A DNA stretch of 12,683 nucleotides from an uncultured Burkholderiales bacterium. Its GTDB lineage: Bacteria; Pseudomonadota; Gammaproteobacteria; Burkholderiales; Burkholderiaceae_C. The position numbers and the translations under genes were made by a program. Within the stretch, counting starts at the first letter, position 1. Each line of letters starts with the position of its first letter. The notes under the pieces are model-generated. The model did not search any database. It worked only from the letters and a program-made list of their open reading frames with translations, and was not told where the DNA came from. Positions 1 to 6,273 of this stretch are shown piece by piece. The DNA is taken from positions 1 through 12,683 of the forward strand of contig CAIODK010000091.1 in NCBI GenBank assembly GCA_903856995.1, in the 5' to 3' direction.

Positions 1-54
1 CACGTCCATGACGTGCAAATCACCAAAGAAGCGCCGAACTACCGCGCTGAGTAA
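1..54 (+). CDS. guaB: IMP dehydrogenase, C-terminal end only (partial)
   Basis: Only the last 17 codons are in the window, ending HDVQITKEAPNYRAE and a TAA stop at 52-54. This tail, with its VQITKEAPNYR block, is characteristic of bacterial IMP dehydrogenase, which oxidises IMP to XMP with NAD+ in the cytoplasm, the first committed step of GMP synthesis. The next gene is guaA, which converts the XMP to GMP, so context agrees with the call. Nothing can be said of the catalytic domain or the CBS domains, which lie upstream of the window. Confidence 0.85.
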   Translation, partial: HVHDVQITKEAPNYRAE

Positions 55-74
55 TCGTTAAGCGTTCATCTTGC

Positions 75-105
75 AAGCCACCCCTCGGGGTGGCTTTGTT
101 TTTTT
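75..105 (+). terminator. Rho-independent terminator after guaB
   Basis: A perfect 10-bp inverted repeat, AAGCCACCCC (75-84) and GGGGTGGCTT (87-96), is separated by TC; sterically the loop is probably CTCG. A T-rich tract runs from 95 to 105 with one G at 98. It begins 20 bases after the guaB stop and ends 42 bases before guaA. The stem is GC-rich and should be strong. Because guaA follows so closely, it may either end guaB transcripts or only partly lower read-through into guaA. Confidence 0.88.
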
Positions 106-119
106 GAGACAATAGGGGC

Positions 120-139
120 AAGGCCATTCAAAGGCCATT
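120..139 (+). repeat. Short tandem repeat in the guaA leader
   Basis: The 9-mer AAGGCCATT occurs at 120-128 and again at 131-139, two bases apart, directly upstream of the guaA start at 148. Each copy carries an AAGG that could act as a weak Shine-Dalgarno, but the nearer one is about 13 bases from the ATG, farther than optimal. The repeat may be chance or a small duplication; no function is evident. Confidence 0.4.
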
Positions 140-147
140 TTTTATTT

Positions 148-1764
148 ATGTCGCACCAAAAAATCCTCATTCTTGATTTCGGCTCACAAGTCACCCAACT
201 CATCGCTCGCCGTGTGCGCGAGGCCCATGTGTTCTGTGAAGTCCATCCTTGCGACGTGTCCAGCGACTGGGTACGCGAGTACGCCAAAGATGGCAATTTG
301 AAGGGCATCATCCTCTCTGGCAGCCACGCCAGCGTGTATGAGGTGGACGACCGAGCGCCTGATGCCGTGTTTGAGTTGGGGCTGCCCGTGCTGGGCATTT
401 GCTACGGCATGCAAACCATGGCCACCCAATTGGGCGGCAAGGTCGAAGCAGGCACCACACGCGAGTTTGGCTACGCCGAAGTGCGGGCCCATGGCCACAC
501 CGAATTGCTCAAAGGCATTGAAGACTTCAACACGCCCGAGGGCCACGGCATGCTGAAGGTGTGGATGAGTCACGGCGACAAGGTCACCCAGATGCCCGAA
601 GGCTTCAAGGTCATGGCGTCAACGCCCGCTTGCCCCATCGCCGGTATGGCTGACGAAGCGCGCAAGTTCTACGCGGTGCAGTTCCACCCCGAAGTCACGC
701 ACACCGTCCAAGGCCAAGCCTTGTTGAACCGTTTCGTGCTGGATATTTGCGGTACGCGCCCTGACTGGATCATGGGCGACTACATCGAAGAAGCGGTGGC
801 CTCTATCCGTCAACAAGTGGGTGACGAAGAAGTCATCTTGGGCCTCTCAGGTGGCGTGGATTCGTCTGTCGCCGCTGCCCTGATTCACCGCGCCATTGGC
901 GACAAACTCACCTGTGTGTTTGTCGACCACGGACTGTTGCGCTTGAACGAAGGCGACATGGTGATGGACATGTTTGTAGGCAAGTTGCACGCACACGTCA
1001 TTCGCGTGGACGCCAGCGATTTGTTCTTGGGTAAGTTGGCTGGCGTGAGCGAGCCAGAAGCCAAACGCAAAATCATCGGCGGCTTGTTTGTGGACGTGTT
1101 CAAAGAACAAGCAGCCAAACTTAAGGCCGGCGACGGTGGTCACAAGGGTGCAACCTTTTTGGCGCAAGGCACGATTTACCCCGACGTCATCGAGAGTGGT
1201 GGCGCAAAGAGCAAGAAGGCCGTGACCATCAAAAGCCACCACAACGTGGGCGGTTTGCCTGCACAGTTGGGCTTGAAGCTGTTGGAGCCATTGCGCGAAT
1301 TGTTCAAAGACGAAGTGCGCGAACTCGGCGTGGCCTTGGGCCTGCCGCACGACATGGTGTATCGCCACCCCTTCCCAGGCCCAGGCTTGGGCGTGCGCAT
1401 CTTGGGTGAAGTGAAGAAGGAATATGCCGACTTGCTGCGCCGTGCCGACGCCATCTTTATTGAAGAGTTGCACAACTTCAAAGACGAGGCCACTGGCAAA
1501 TCGTGGTACGCCTTGACCAGCCAAGCCTTCACCGTGTTCTTGCCCGTCAAGAGCGTGGGCGTGATGGGCGATGGCCGCACCTATGACTACGTGGTGGCCT
1601 TGCGCGCTGTGCAAACCAGCGACTTCATGACCGCAGACTGGGCCGAATTGCCTTATGCGTTGCTCAAAAAAGTGTCTGGCCGCATCATCAACGAAGTGCG
1701 TGGTATCAACCGCGTCACGTATGACGTGTCGAGCAAGCCGCCGGCTACGATTGAGTGGGAATAA
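148..1764 (+). CDS. guaA: GMP synthase (glutamine-hydrolysing)
   Basis: Converts XMP, ATP and glutamine to GMP in the cytoplasm, the last step of de novo GMP synthesis. The 538-residue protein is complete. The N-terminal class I glutamine amidotransferase domain (about 1-200) carries nucleophile Cys85 in GICYGMQ and His180/Glu182 in VQFHPEV. The ATP-pyrophosphatase domain has the P-loop LSGGVDSS (about 233-240), and the C-terminal dimerisation domain ends in the typical KPPATIEWE. It is about 13 residues longer than the E. coli enzyme; the extra residues lie around AGDGGHKG and around FKDEATGKSW. The amidotransferase has LSGSHAS where E. coli has LSGGPES. The start is the ATG that gives the usual KILILDFGSQ N-terminus. 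No good Shine-Dalgarno is visible. A terminator sits between it and guaB, so I cannot tell whether it has its own promoter; TTGAGA at 104-109 is a possible -35 but has no clear -10. Confidence 0.97.
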   Translation: MSHQKILILDFGSQVTQLIARRVREAHVFCEVHPCDVSSDWVREYAKDGNLKGIILSGSHASVYEVDDRAPDAVFELGLPVLGICYGMQTMATQLGGKVEAGTTREFGYAEVRAHGHTELLKGIEDFNTPEGHGMLKVWMSHGDKVTQMPEGFKVMASTPACPIAGMADEARKFYAVQFHPEVTHTVQGQALLNRFVLDICGTRPDWIMGDYIEEAVASIRQQVGDEEVILGLSGGVDSSVAAALIHRAIGDKLTCVFVDHGLLRLNEGDMVMDMFVGKLHAHVIRVDASDLFLGKLAGVSEPEAKRKIIGGLFVDVFKEQAAKLKAGDGGHKGATFLAQGTIYPDVIESGGAKSKKAVTIKSHHNVGGLPAQLGLKLLEPLRELFKDEVRELGVALGLPHDMVYRHPFPGPGLGVRILGEVKKEYADLLRRADAIFIEELHNFKDEATGKSWYALTSQAFTVFLPVKSVGVMGDGRTYDYVVALRAVQTSDFMTADWAELPYALLKKVSGRIINEVRGINRVTYDVSSKPPATIEWE

Positions 1765-3094
1765 ACACATTTTCCATTTCCCGGCGTATTTGATAGGCGT
1801 GGGTGGTGGTGTCCATGGCGACATCATCCCAACTCAGGCATTGGCCTTTGGCGACAGGGCGAACGACTTTGACGCCATGGGCCAGTCCAAGTGGCAACCC
1901 GCCCATTTTCTTGGAGGTTGCCGCAGGAAGCAACTTTCCCCACACGGTGTAGCCGCCTTCGCCGTCGAGCAACTCCCCAGGGCGCAGGTCACGTTTGGCG
2001 GTGGCGACGACGTCCGCATTCCAATGCGTCGCGACGCCAGTGGGTTCTTGGCGCAATGCCACGCTCGCCACGCTGACGCCAACTTCTAAACCAATCAAAT
2101 GCCAGCGCTTGTAGAGCGTGAAGTAACGGCCCGATGGGTCGGTGTGGGCGTTGTATTCTTCAAAACAGTTCTTGATGTAGTCCGTCTCCGCTTCGACAGT
2201 GACCCAGACGCCCATGCGGATGTCATAGGGGATTTTTCTGCCATCTGCCTCGAGCGAGGAGATAACTTCGACCATGCCTTTGCGCTCCAGCACGCCACCT
2301 TCTGAAATGGGGCGCGTGACATAGGGAATGTCTTCTACGCTTGCAGGTGGGTACAACAGGCCGTTGCTGGGAACGCTCAAGCCTGTGGCGTTGGACACGG
2401 CTGTGCTTTCAATCGAGGGCTTGGAGCCATCTAAAAAACTATTGAACATCTTGGGGTTCAATCCGCCGCGTTGCGCTTGTTCTGGCGTTAAGCCGTAGTT
2501 ACCCCACACCGTGTCTGGGGTGGACTCACAAAAACGCGGTAACCATTTGTGACCACGACCCGCCGCCACCACAGGAAAGCCACAGGTGCGGGCCCAGTCA
2601 ACCAAGTCACAAATCAAAGCAGGTTGGTCGCCAAATGCCAAGGAATACACCACGCCGGCGGCTTTCGCGCGTGACGCCAGCAAGGGGCCACAAAATGCAT
2701 CGGCCTCGACGGTCACGTTGACCACGTGTTTGCCGTGTGCGAAGGCTTCCAAGATGTGATCGACGGCGTGCAATGGTGAGCCTGTGCATTCGACGATGAT
2801 GTCAATGGCAGGGTGGCGCACCAAGCTTTGCCAATCTTCGGTGATGCAGGTGGTCCCCTCGCGCATGGCTTGGTCTAGGGTTTTTGCCTCTACTTTTTCG
2901 GTGTTCCAACCCACCCGCGCTAGGTTGGTGCGGACTGATGCAGGCGATAGATCGGCAATGCCAACCAAATGCACGCCTGGGGTGCGCGGAATTTGTGCCA
3001 GGTACATGGACCCGAATTTGCCTGCGCCAATCAGTCCGATGCGAATGGGACGGTTGTCCGCTTGGCGCTGTAACAGCTTGGCATACAGATTCAT
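1745..3094 (-). CDS. Homoserine dehydrogenase-like oxidoreductase with C-terminal SAF domain
   Basis: A 449-residue predicted NAD(P)-dependent dehydrogenase. Near the N-terminus, IGLIGAGKFGS holds the Rossmann motif G23-x-G25-x-x-G28, and the following region resembles homoserine dehydrogenase (IIVECTGSPLHAVDHI). The last 90 or so residues (about 361 on, VATAKRDLRPGE) look like a SAF domain. This architecture matches the family I know as COG4091. Most members have no established substrate; the Brucella DXP reductoisomerase-like enzyme DRL was reported to belong to a family similar to homoserine dehydrogenase, so a sugar-phosphate or related substrate is possible, but I cannot assign one. A Shine-Dalgarno GGAGAGG (complement of 3102-3108) lies 7 bases before the ATG and supports this start. 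The stop codon lies inside the 3' end of guaA, giving a 20-bp tail-to-tail overlap. It is the only minus-strand gene left of 9127. Confidence 0.85.
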   Translation of the reverse strand: MNLYAKLLQRQADNRPIRIGLIGAGKFGSMYLAQIPRTPGVHLVGIADLSPASVRTNLARVGWNTEKVEAKTLDQAMREGTTCITEDWQSLVRHPAIDIIVECTGSPLHAVDHILEAFAHGKHVVNVTVEADAFCGPLLASRAKAAGVVYSLAFGDQPALICDLVDWARTCGFPVVAAGRGHKWLPRFCESTPDTVWGNYGLTPEQAQRGGLNPKMFNSFLDGSKPSIESTAVSNATGLSVPSNGLLYPPASVEDIPYVTRPISEGGVLERKGMVEVISSLEADGRKIPYDIRMGVWVTVEAETDYIKNCFEEYNAHTDPSGRYFTLYKRWHLIGLEVGVSVASVALRQEPTGVATHWNADVVATAKRDLRPGELLDGEGGYTVWGKLLPAATSKKMGGLPLGLAHGVKVVRPVAKGQCLSWDDVAMDTTTHAYQIRREMENVFIPTQS

Positions 3095-3192
3095 GTTGCG
3101 GCCTCTCCATGGGTAGAAACTGATACTAAGCGATCCACCCGCCTTGGTTTGAGCAGATTTGTCGCCTCAATCGGATGCGACTGCAAACGTCC

Positions 3193-3198
3193 TACAAT
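3193..3198 (+). promoter_or_regulatory. Possible -10 element for infA
   Basis: TACAAT lies 61 bases before the infA ATG in the divergent spacer (3095-3259). It matches five of six bases of the sigma-70 -10 consensus. I find no convincing -35 at 16-18 bases upstream, so the call is tentative. The spacer must also hold the promoter of the minus-strand oxidoreductase; TAGTAT on the minus strand (3123-3128) is one weak -10 candidate. Confidence 0.35.
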
Positions 3199-3216
3199 AA
3201 AGGGTTATTTGTAATC

Positions 3217-3238
3217 GCCCGTTTTGGGCTTGATTTTT
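3217..3238 (+). other. Small GC stem-loop and T-run in the infA leader
   Basis: GCCC (3217-3220), loop GTTTT and GGGC (3226-3229) form a 4-bp hairpin followed by TTGATTTTT. If transcription starts near 3205 it lies in the leader of infA, where it could be a weak attenuator or an RNA structural element. The stem is short enough to be chance. Confidence 0.22.
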
Positions 3239-3259
3239 AATTGAGAGAACACTGAGTAC

Positions 3260-3517
3260 ATGGCAAAAGAAGAAATGATCGAAATGAAGGGTGTCGTGCA
3301 CGAGGTCTTGCCCGACTCGCGTTACCGCGTCACCCTGGAAAACGGTCACTCATTGATCGCATATACCGCTGGCAAAATGCGCCTGCACCGCATTCGTATC
3401 ATCGAAGGCGACAAAGTCACCGTCGAACTCTCTCCTTACGACATGAACAAAGCCCGTGTGACTTTCCGTCATATCGAAGGCAAGGGCCCTGGCCCATCCG
3501 CTAAACGTCGCTTCTAA
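3260..3517 (+). CDS. infA: Translation initiation factor IF-1 (second, long-tailed type)
   Basis: IF-1 binds the A site of the 30S subunit and assists IF-2 and IF-3 during initiation. The 85-residue protein has the complete OB fold: MAKEEMIEMKG, RYRVTLENGH, AGKMR and GDKVTVELSPYD, ending in FRHIEG. It is longer than the 72-residue E. coli protein because of a basic glycine/proline-rich tail (GKGPGPSAKRRF). Betaproteobacteria commonly carry two infA genes, one in the ribosomal protein cluster and one elsewhere; this stand-alone copy with a tail looks like the second type, which is an inference. The start is fixed by the invariant MAKE. Only a poor Shine-Dalgarno (GAGAG at 3243-3247, 12 bases away) is visible. 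A small imperfect hairpin without a T-run follows the stop (3522-3544). Confidence 0.93.
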   Translation: MAKEEMIEMKGVVHEVLPDSRYRVTLENGHSLIAYTAGKMRLHRIRIIEGDKVTVELSPYDMNKARVTFRHIEGKGPGPSAKRRF

Positions 3518-3571
3518 ACGTGCAACCGCCTTGCGGTGTGTTGCCGTAGGGCAATAGACCTAAAGGCTCAC

Positions 3572-3943
3572 ATGATCAGTCACACCACCGTCGGTACCAA
3601 TGACTTGCCCCGTGCAGCAGCGTTCTATGACGCTTTGTTTGCACTGATCGACGGCAAACGCTTCTTTGAGATGGACCGCGGTATTGGTTGGGGCGTCAAG
3701 CCCGGCCAGCCCATGTTCAGCGTCTTCCAACCTTTTGATGCTCAGCCTGCCACGGTCGGCAACGGCACGATGGTGGCCTTGTCAGTTGCGAGCCAAGCAC
3801 TCGTGCACGCCTTGCACGCCCAAGCCTTGGCATCGGGCGGTGCAGACGAAGGCGCCCCAGGCCTTCGCGGCGGCGGTTACTACGGCTGCTATTTCCGCGA
3901 TTTAGACGGCAATAAGATCGCCGCTTTCTGCGCTCAAAACTAA
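3572..3943 (+). CDS. VOC-family (glyoxalase/dioxygenase fold) protein
   Basis: A 123-residue single-domain protein of the vicinal oxygen chelate superfamily, whose members are small metal-binding enzymes or drug-binding proteins. Typical features are the opening MISHTTVGTNDLPRAAAFYDAL (a conserved His at residue 4, then a helix) and the closing GYYGCYFRDLDGNKIAAFC, matching the usual YFRDPDGN block. Substrate and reaction are unknown; the size fits one half of a dimer that builds the active site. I chose the ATG at 3572 over an in-frame GTG at 3536 because it gives the family N-terminus and has AAAGG about 5 bases upstream. It sits 54 bases after infA and 9 bases before the next gene, probably in one transcript with the genes downstream. 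Confidence 0.82.
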   Translation: MISHTTVGTNDLPRAAAFYDALFALIDGKRFFEMDRGIGWGVKPGQPMFSVFQPFDAQPATVGNGTMVALSVASQALVHALHAQALASGGADEGAPGLRGGGYYGCYFRDLDGNKIAAFCAQN

Positions 3944-3952
3944 GGCCTTCCC

Positions 3953-4579
3953 GTGTACCTGCCGCCGCAGTTTGATCCCAAAGATGAGGCCCATGCACGC
4001 GCGTTGATGCAGGCTTATCCATTTGCCAGCCTCATCAGCGTGGATGACGACGGTTTCCCGTTCGTCACGCACATACCCCTTCATTTGACGCAGCAAGACG
4101 GCCAGCACGTTCTGCTGGGTCACTGTGCCAAACCCAACCCCCATTGGCGCTATCTGCAAGCGCGGCCTCAAGCGCTGGTGACCTTCATGGGTCCGCAGGC
4201 CTATATGTCGCCCCAGGTGTACCCAGACCTCGCACGTGTGCCCACATGGAGCTACTTGGCCGTGCATGCCAAGGTCGAAGCAACGTTGGTGGAGGAGCCG
4301 CAAGCCAAAGACCGTTTGCTAAAGCAACTCATTGGCGACCATGAGCCTGCCTATGCCGCTCAGTGGCGTGGTTTGGGGGAAGAGTACCAAAACAAGATGC
4401 TGCGCGGCATCGTCGCGTTTGAGCTGCGCATCACCGAGTTGCAATGCAAGCTCAAGCTCAACCAACACCGGCCTGAGTCTCACACCGCGTTACACGCAGC
4501 CTACACCCAAGGCACGCCAGATGAACAGGCCTTGGCGCAGTGGATGGTTAAGCTGGGCATGGTGTCGCCACCCGCATGA
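3953..4579 (+). CDS. paiB: PaiB-family FMN-binding split-barrel protein
   Basis: A 208-residue protein with all the blocks of the PaiB family: MYLPPQF at the start, FVTHIPLHL, GHCAKPNPHW, FMGPQAYMSPQVYPD, VPTWSY and, near the end, MLRGIVAFEL followed by CKLKLNQHR. In Bacillus subtilis PaiB was described as a negative regulator of protease synthesis and sporulation. The fold is related to pyridoxamine-phosphate oxidase-like FMN-binding proteins. In proteobacteria the role is unknown, and there is no recognisable DNA-binding domain, so 'regulator' should be taken loosely. The start codon is GTG; it gives the family MYxPPxF N-terminus, and an AAGG overlaps the preceding stop. The stop overlaps the tadA start by 4 bp (ATGA), which suggests translational coupling. 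Confidence 0.88.
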   Translation: MYLPPQFDPKDEAHARALMQAYPFASLISVDDDGFPFVTHIPLHLTQQDGQHVLLGHCAKPNPHWRYLQARPQALVTFMGPQAYMSPQVYPDLARVPTWSYLAVHAKVEATLVEEPQAKDRLLKQLIGDHEPAYAAQWRGLGEEYQNKMLRGIVAFELRITELQCKLKLNQHRPESHTALHAAYTQGTPDEQALAQWMVKLGMVSPPA

Positions 4580-5577
4580 CCCGCATGCACTCGCCTGAAG
4601 ATGAGGGCTTCATGCAGTTGGCATTGCGCCAAGCGCAAGCCGCTGCCGATGCGGGTGAAGTGCCGATCGGCGCTGTGGTGGTCAGGGCAGGGCAGGTGAT
4701 CGCCACGGGCCACAACGCCCCTGTGGCCCAGATTGACCCTACCGCGCACGCCGAGGTCAACGCCATGCGTGCCGCCGCACAAGCGCTGGGCAACTACCGA
4801 CTCGACGACTGCACCCTGTATGTCACGCTGGAACCCTGCGCCATGTGCAGCGGTGCGGCCTTGCATGCGCGTTTCAAACGCTTGGTGTTTGGGGCGTCCG
4901 AACCCAAAACGGGTGCTGCCGGCTCAGTGTTGGACCTCTTTGCCCAACCCCTACTCAACCACCAAACCCAAGTGACCGGTGGTGTTTTGGCCGACGCCTG
5001 CGCGCAGCTGCTTCAAGGCTTTTTTGAACAACGCCGTGAGCAGCAACAACTCAGCAAAGTCCCCTTGCGCGAAGACGCCCTGCGAACGCCAGAGGCCGCT
5101 TTTGCCGGTCTTGACGTGCCGCATTCGCTCTCGCACTACACCGCCCATTTGCCACCCTTGGACGGTTTGCGCTTGCACTGGTTTGACAACCGAACGGACC
5201 CGCAAGTTGCCCCCCATGTGTATGTGCACGGGCTAGACGGTTGGAGCGCGCAATTTGCGCCGCAACTCCAATCAACGCAGCCGGTCATTGCGGTGGATTT
5301 GCCCGGTTTTGGTCTGTCAGACAAACCTAAAAAAATCGCGACACATCGCCTTGCTTGGCATGCACAGGTGCTGCAAGCATTCATCGCCAGCGTCGAGCCA
5401 GCGCCCTTGGCCGTGCATGCGCCGCGTGAGATGGCGGCTTTGTTGACGGGCCTTCATCTCCCCGTGGAATGGATGGATGCGCCACCCCTGAGCGCCGTGC
5501 TGCGCGACGCCCCTTACCCAGACCGAGGCCACTTGGCAGGCCCGCGTGCTTTACGCACCTTGTTGGCTGCACCATGA
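4576..5577 (+). CDS. tadA: tRNA adenosine(34) deaminase TadA fused to a degenerate alpha/beta-hydrolase domain
   Basis: Residues 1 to about 157 are a complete TadA, the essential zinc enzyme that deaminates A34 of tRNA-Arg(ACG) to inosine. The metal and proton-transfer residues are visible: H58 and E60 in AHAEVNAM, and C88 and C91 in EPCAMCSGA. TadA is normally about 150-170 residues, but this ORF has 333. Residues about 175-333 resemble the first part of a haloalkane dehalogenase-like alpha/beta hydrolase: LDGLRLHWFDN, the oxyanion-loop-like VHGLDGWS (217-224) and IAVDLPGFGLSDKPKK (from about 239). The position expected to hold a G-x-nucleophile-x-G elbow reads VHAPREM (about 280-286), with no Ser, Asp or Cys nucleophile. 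The chain ends at LRDAPYPDRGHLAGPRAL, which resembles cap-region sequence, so the half with the catalytic His is absent. I infer a non-catalytic appendage. The gene overlaps the genes before and after it by 4 bp (ATGA) on each side. Confidence 0.92.
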   Translation: MTRMHSPEDEGFMQLALRQAQAAADAGEVPIGAVVVRAGQVIATGHNAPVAQIDPTAHAEVNAMRAAAQALGNYRLDDCTLYVTLEPCAMCSGAALHARFKRLVFGASEPKTGAAGSVLDLFAQPLLNHQTQVTGGVLADACAQLLQGFFEQRREQQQLSKVPLREDALRTPEAAFAGLDVPHSLSHYTAHLPPLDGLRLHWFDNRTDPQVAPHVYVHGLDGWSAQFAPQLQSTQPVIAVDLPGFGLSDKPKKIATHRLAWHAQVLQAFIASVEPAPLAVHAPREMAALLTGLHLPVEWMDAPPLSAVLRDAPYPDRGHLAGPRALRTLLAAP

Positions 5578-6251
5578 CAGCGCAATCCATCCCCCCCCTT
5601 GGTTACGAAGTGAAGTTTCAGAGGGTCGGTGTAGGAGGCGGGGCGGATTTACAAATTCGCTCGCTGCTGGACAAGCAACAGTTCTTTGACCCCTTGCATC
5701 TGGCCCTAGAAGCCGGCATCTCGTCCGCCACTTGGCCTTTGTTCGGGATGGTTTGGCCTTCGGCTCAAAAGCTGGCGGACCTCATGCAGACATGGGTGCT
5801 CAAAGACAAACGTATTTTGGAGGTTGGTTGTGGCTTGGCCTTGGCGAGCTTGGTGGTACACCGGCGCCAAGGCAACATCACCGCCAGCGATTGCCATCCG
5901 CTCACCGAAACTTTTCTGAAAGCCAATCTGCTGCTCAACCACTTGCCGCCGCTGCATTACGAAACAGGCAACTGGGGCAGGGTGAACAAAGGGCTAGGGG
6001 CGTTTGATCTGCTCATTGCCAGCGACGTGTTGTACGAACGTAGCCACCCCGCACAGCTCTCTGGCTTCATCAAAGAGCACGCGGCGGACGGTGCAGAGGT
6101 GCTCATCGTTGACCCCAATCGCGGCAACCGCAGCGCGTTTCACCGAGACATGGCGAACATGGGTTTTTCGGTGACGGAGTTGATCATCAACGAAGCATTA
6201 GAAGATTCAAGCCCTTACCGTGGACGCTTGCTGCACTACAAACGCGACTAA
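5574..6251 (+). CDS. Class I SAM-dependent methyltransferase (METTL21/lysine methyltransferase-like)
   Basis: A 225-residue Rossmann-fold methyltransferase. SAM-binding motif I is ILEVGCGLALASL (from about residue 81, with E83-V-G-C-G87), post-I is ITASDCHP, and the motif after strand 4 is DLLIASDVLYE (D145 to about E155). The combination of WP before motif I (W61-P62) with the D-V-x-Y block resembles the METTL21 family of protein-lysine methyltransferases and their bacterial relatives. The substrate is unknown; a protein is more likely than a small molecule by family, but this is inference. I chose the ATG at 5574, which overlaps the tadA stop as ATGA; a longer reading from 5469 would run about 100 bases into tadA and lacks family-like sequence. 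The gene ends 22 bases before the LD-carboxypeptidase. Confidence 0.85.
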   Translation: MTAQSIPPLGYEVKFQRVGVGGGADLQIRSLLDKQQFFDPLHLALEAGISSATWPLFGMVWPSAQKLADLMQTWVLKDKRILEVGCGLALASLVVHRRQGNITASDCHPLTETFLKANLLLNHLPPLHYETGNWGRVNKGLGAFDLLIASDVLYERSHPAQLSGFIKEHAADGAEVLIVDPNRGNRSAFHRDMANMGFSVTELIINEALEDSSPYRGRLLHYKRD

Positions 6252-6273
6252 ATTCTCCGCGACAATGTGGGCC

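Noticed and set aside
847..1827. A 326-codon minus-strand open frame across guaA.
   Set aside because: It lies antisense to conserved guaA motifs, is rich in His and Gln as expected for a shadow frame, and resembles no family.
1655..2089. A 144-codon plus-strand frame across the end of guaA and the oxidoreductase C-terminus.
   Set aside because: It is an out-of-frame reading of two well supported genes with no family-like sequence.
3522..3544. Hairpin after infA (GCAAC ... GTTGC) as a terminator.
   Set aside because: The stem is imperfect with a bulge and a G-T pair, and no T-run follows, so it is not a convincing intrinsic terminator.
5469..5573. An N-terminally extended methyltransferase starting at 5469.
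   Set aside because: The extra 35 residues are arginine- and proline-rich, come from another frame of tadA, and the ATG at 5574 gives a standard ATGA overlap.
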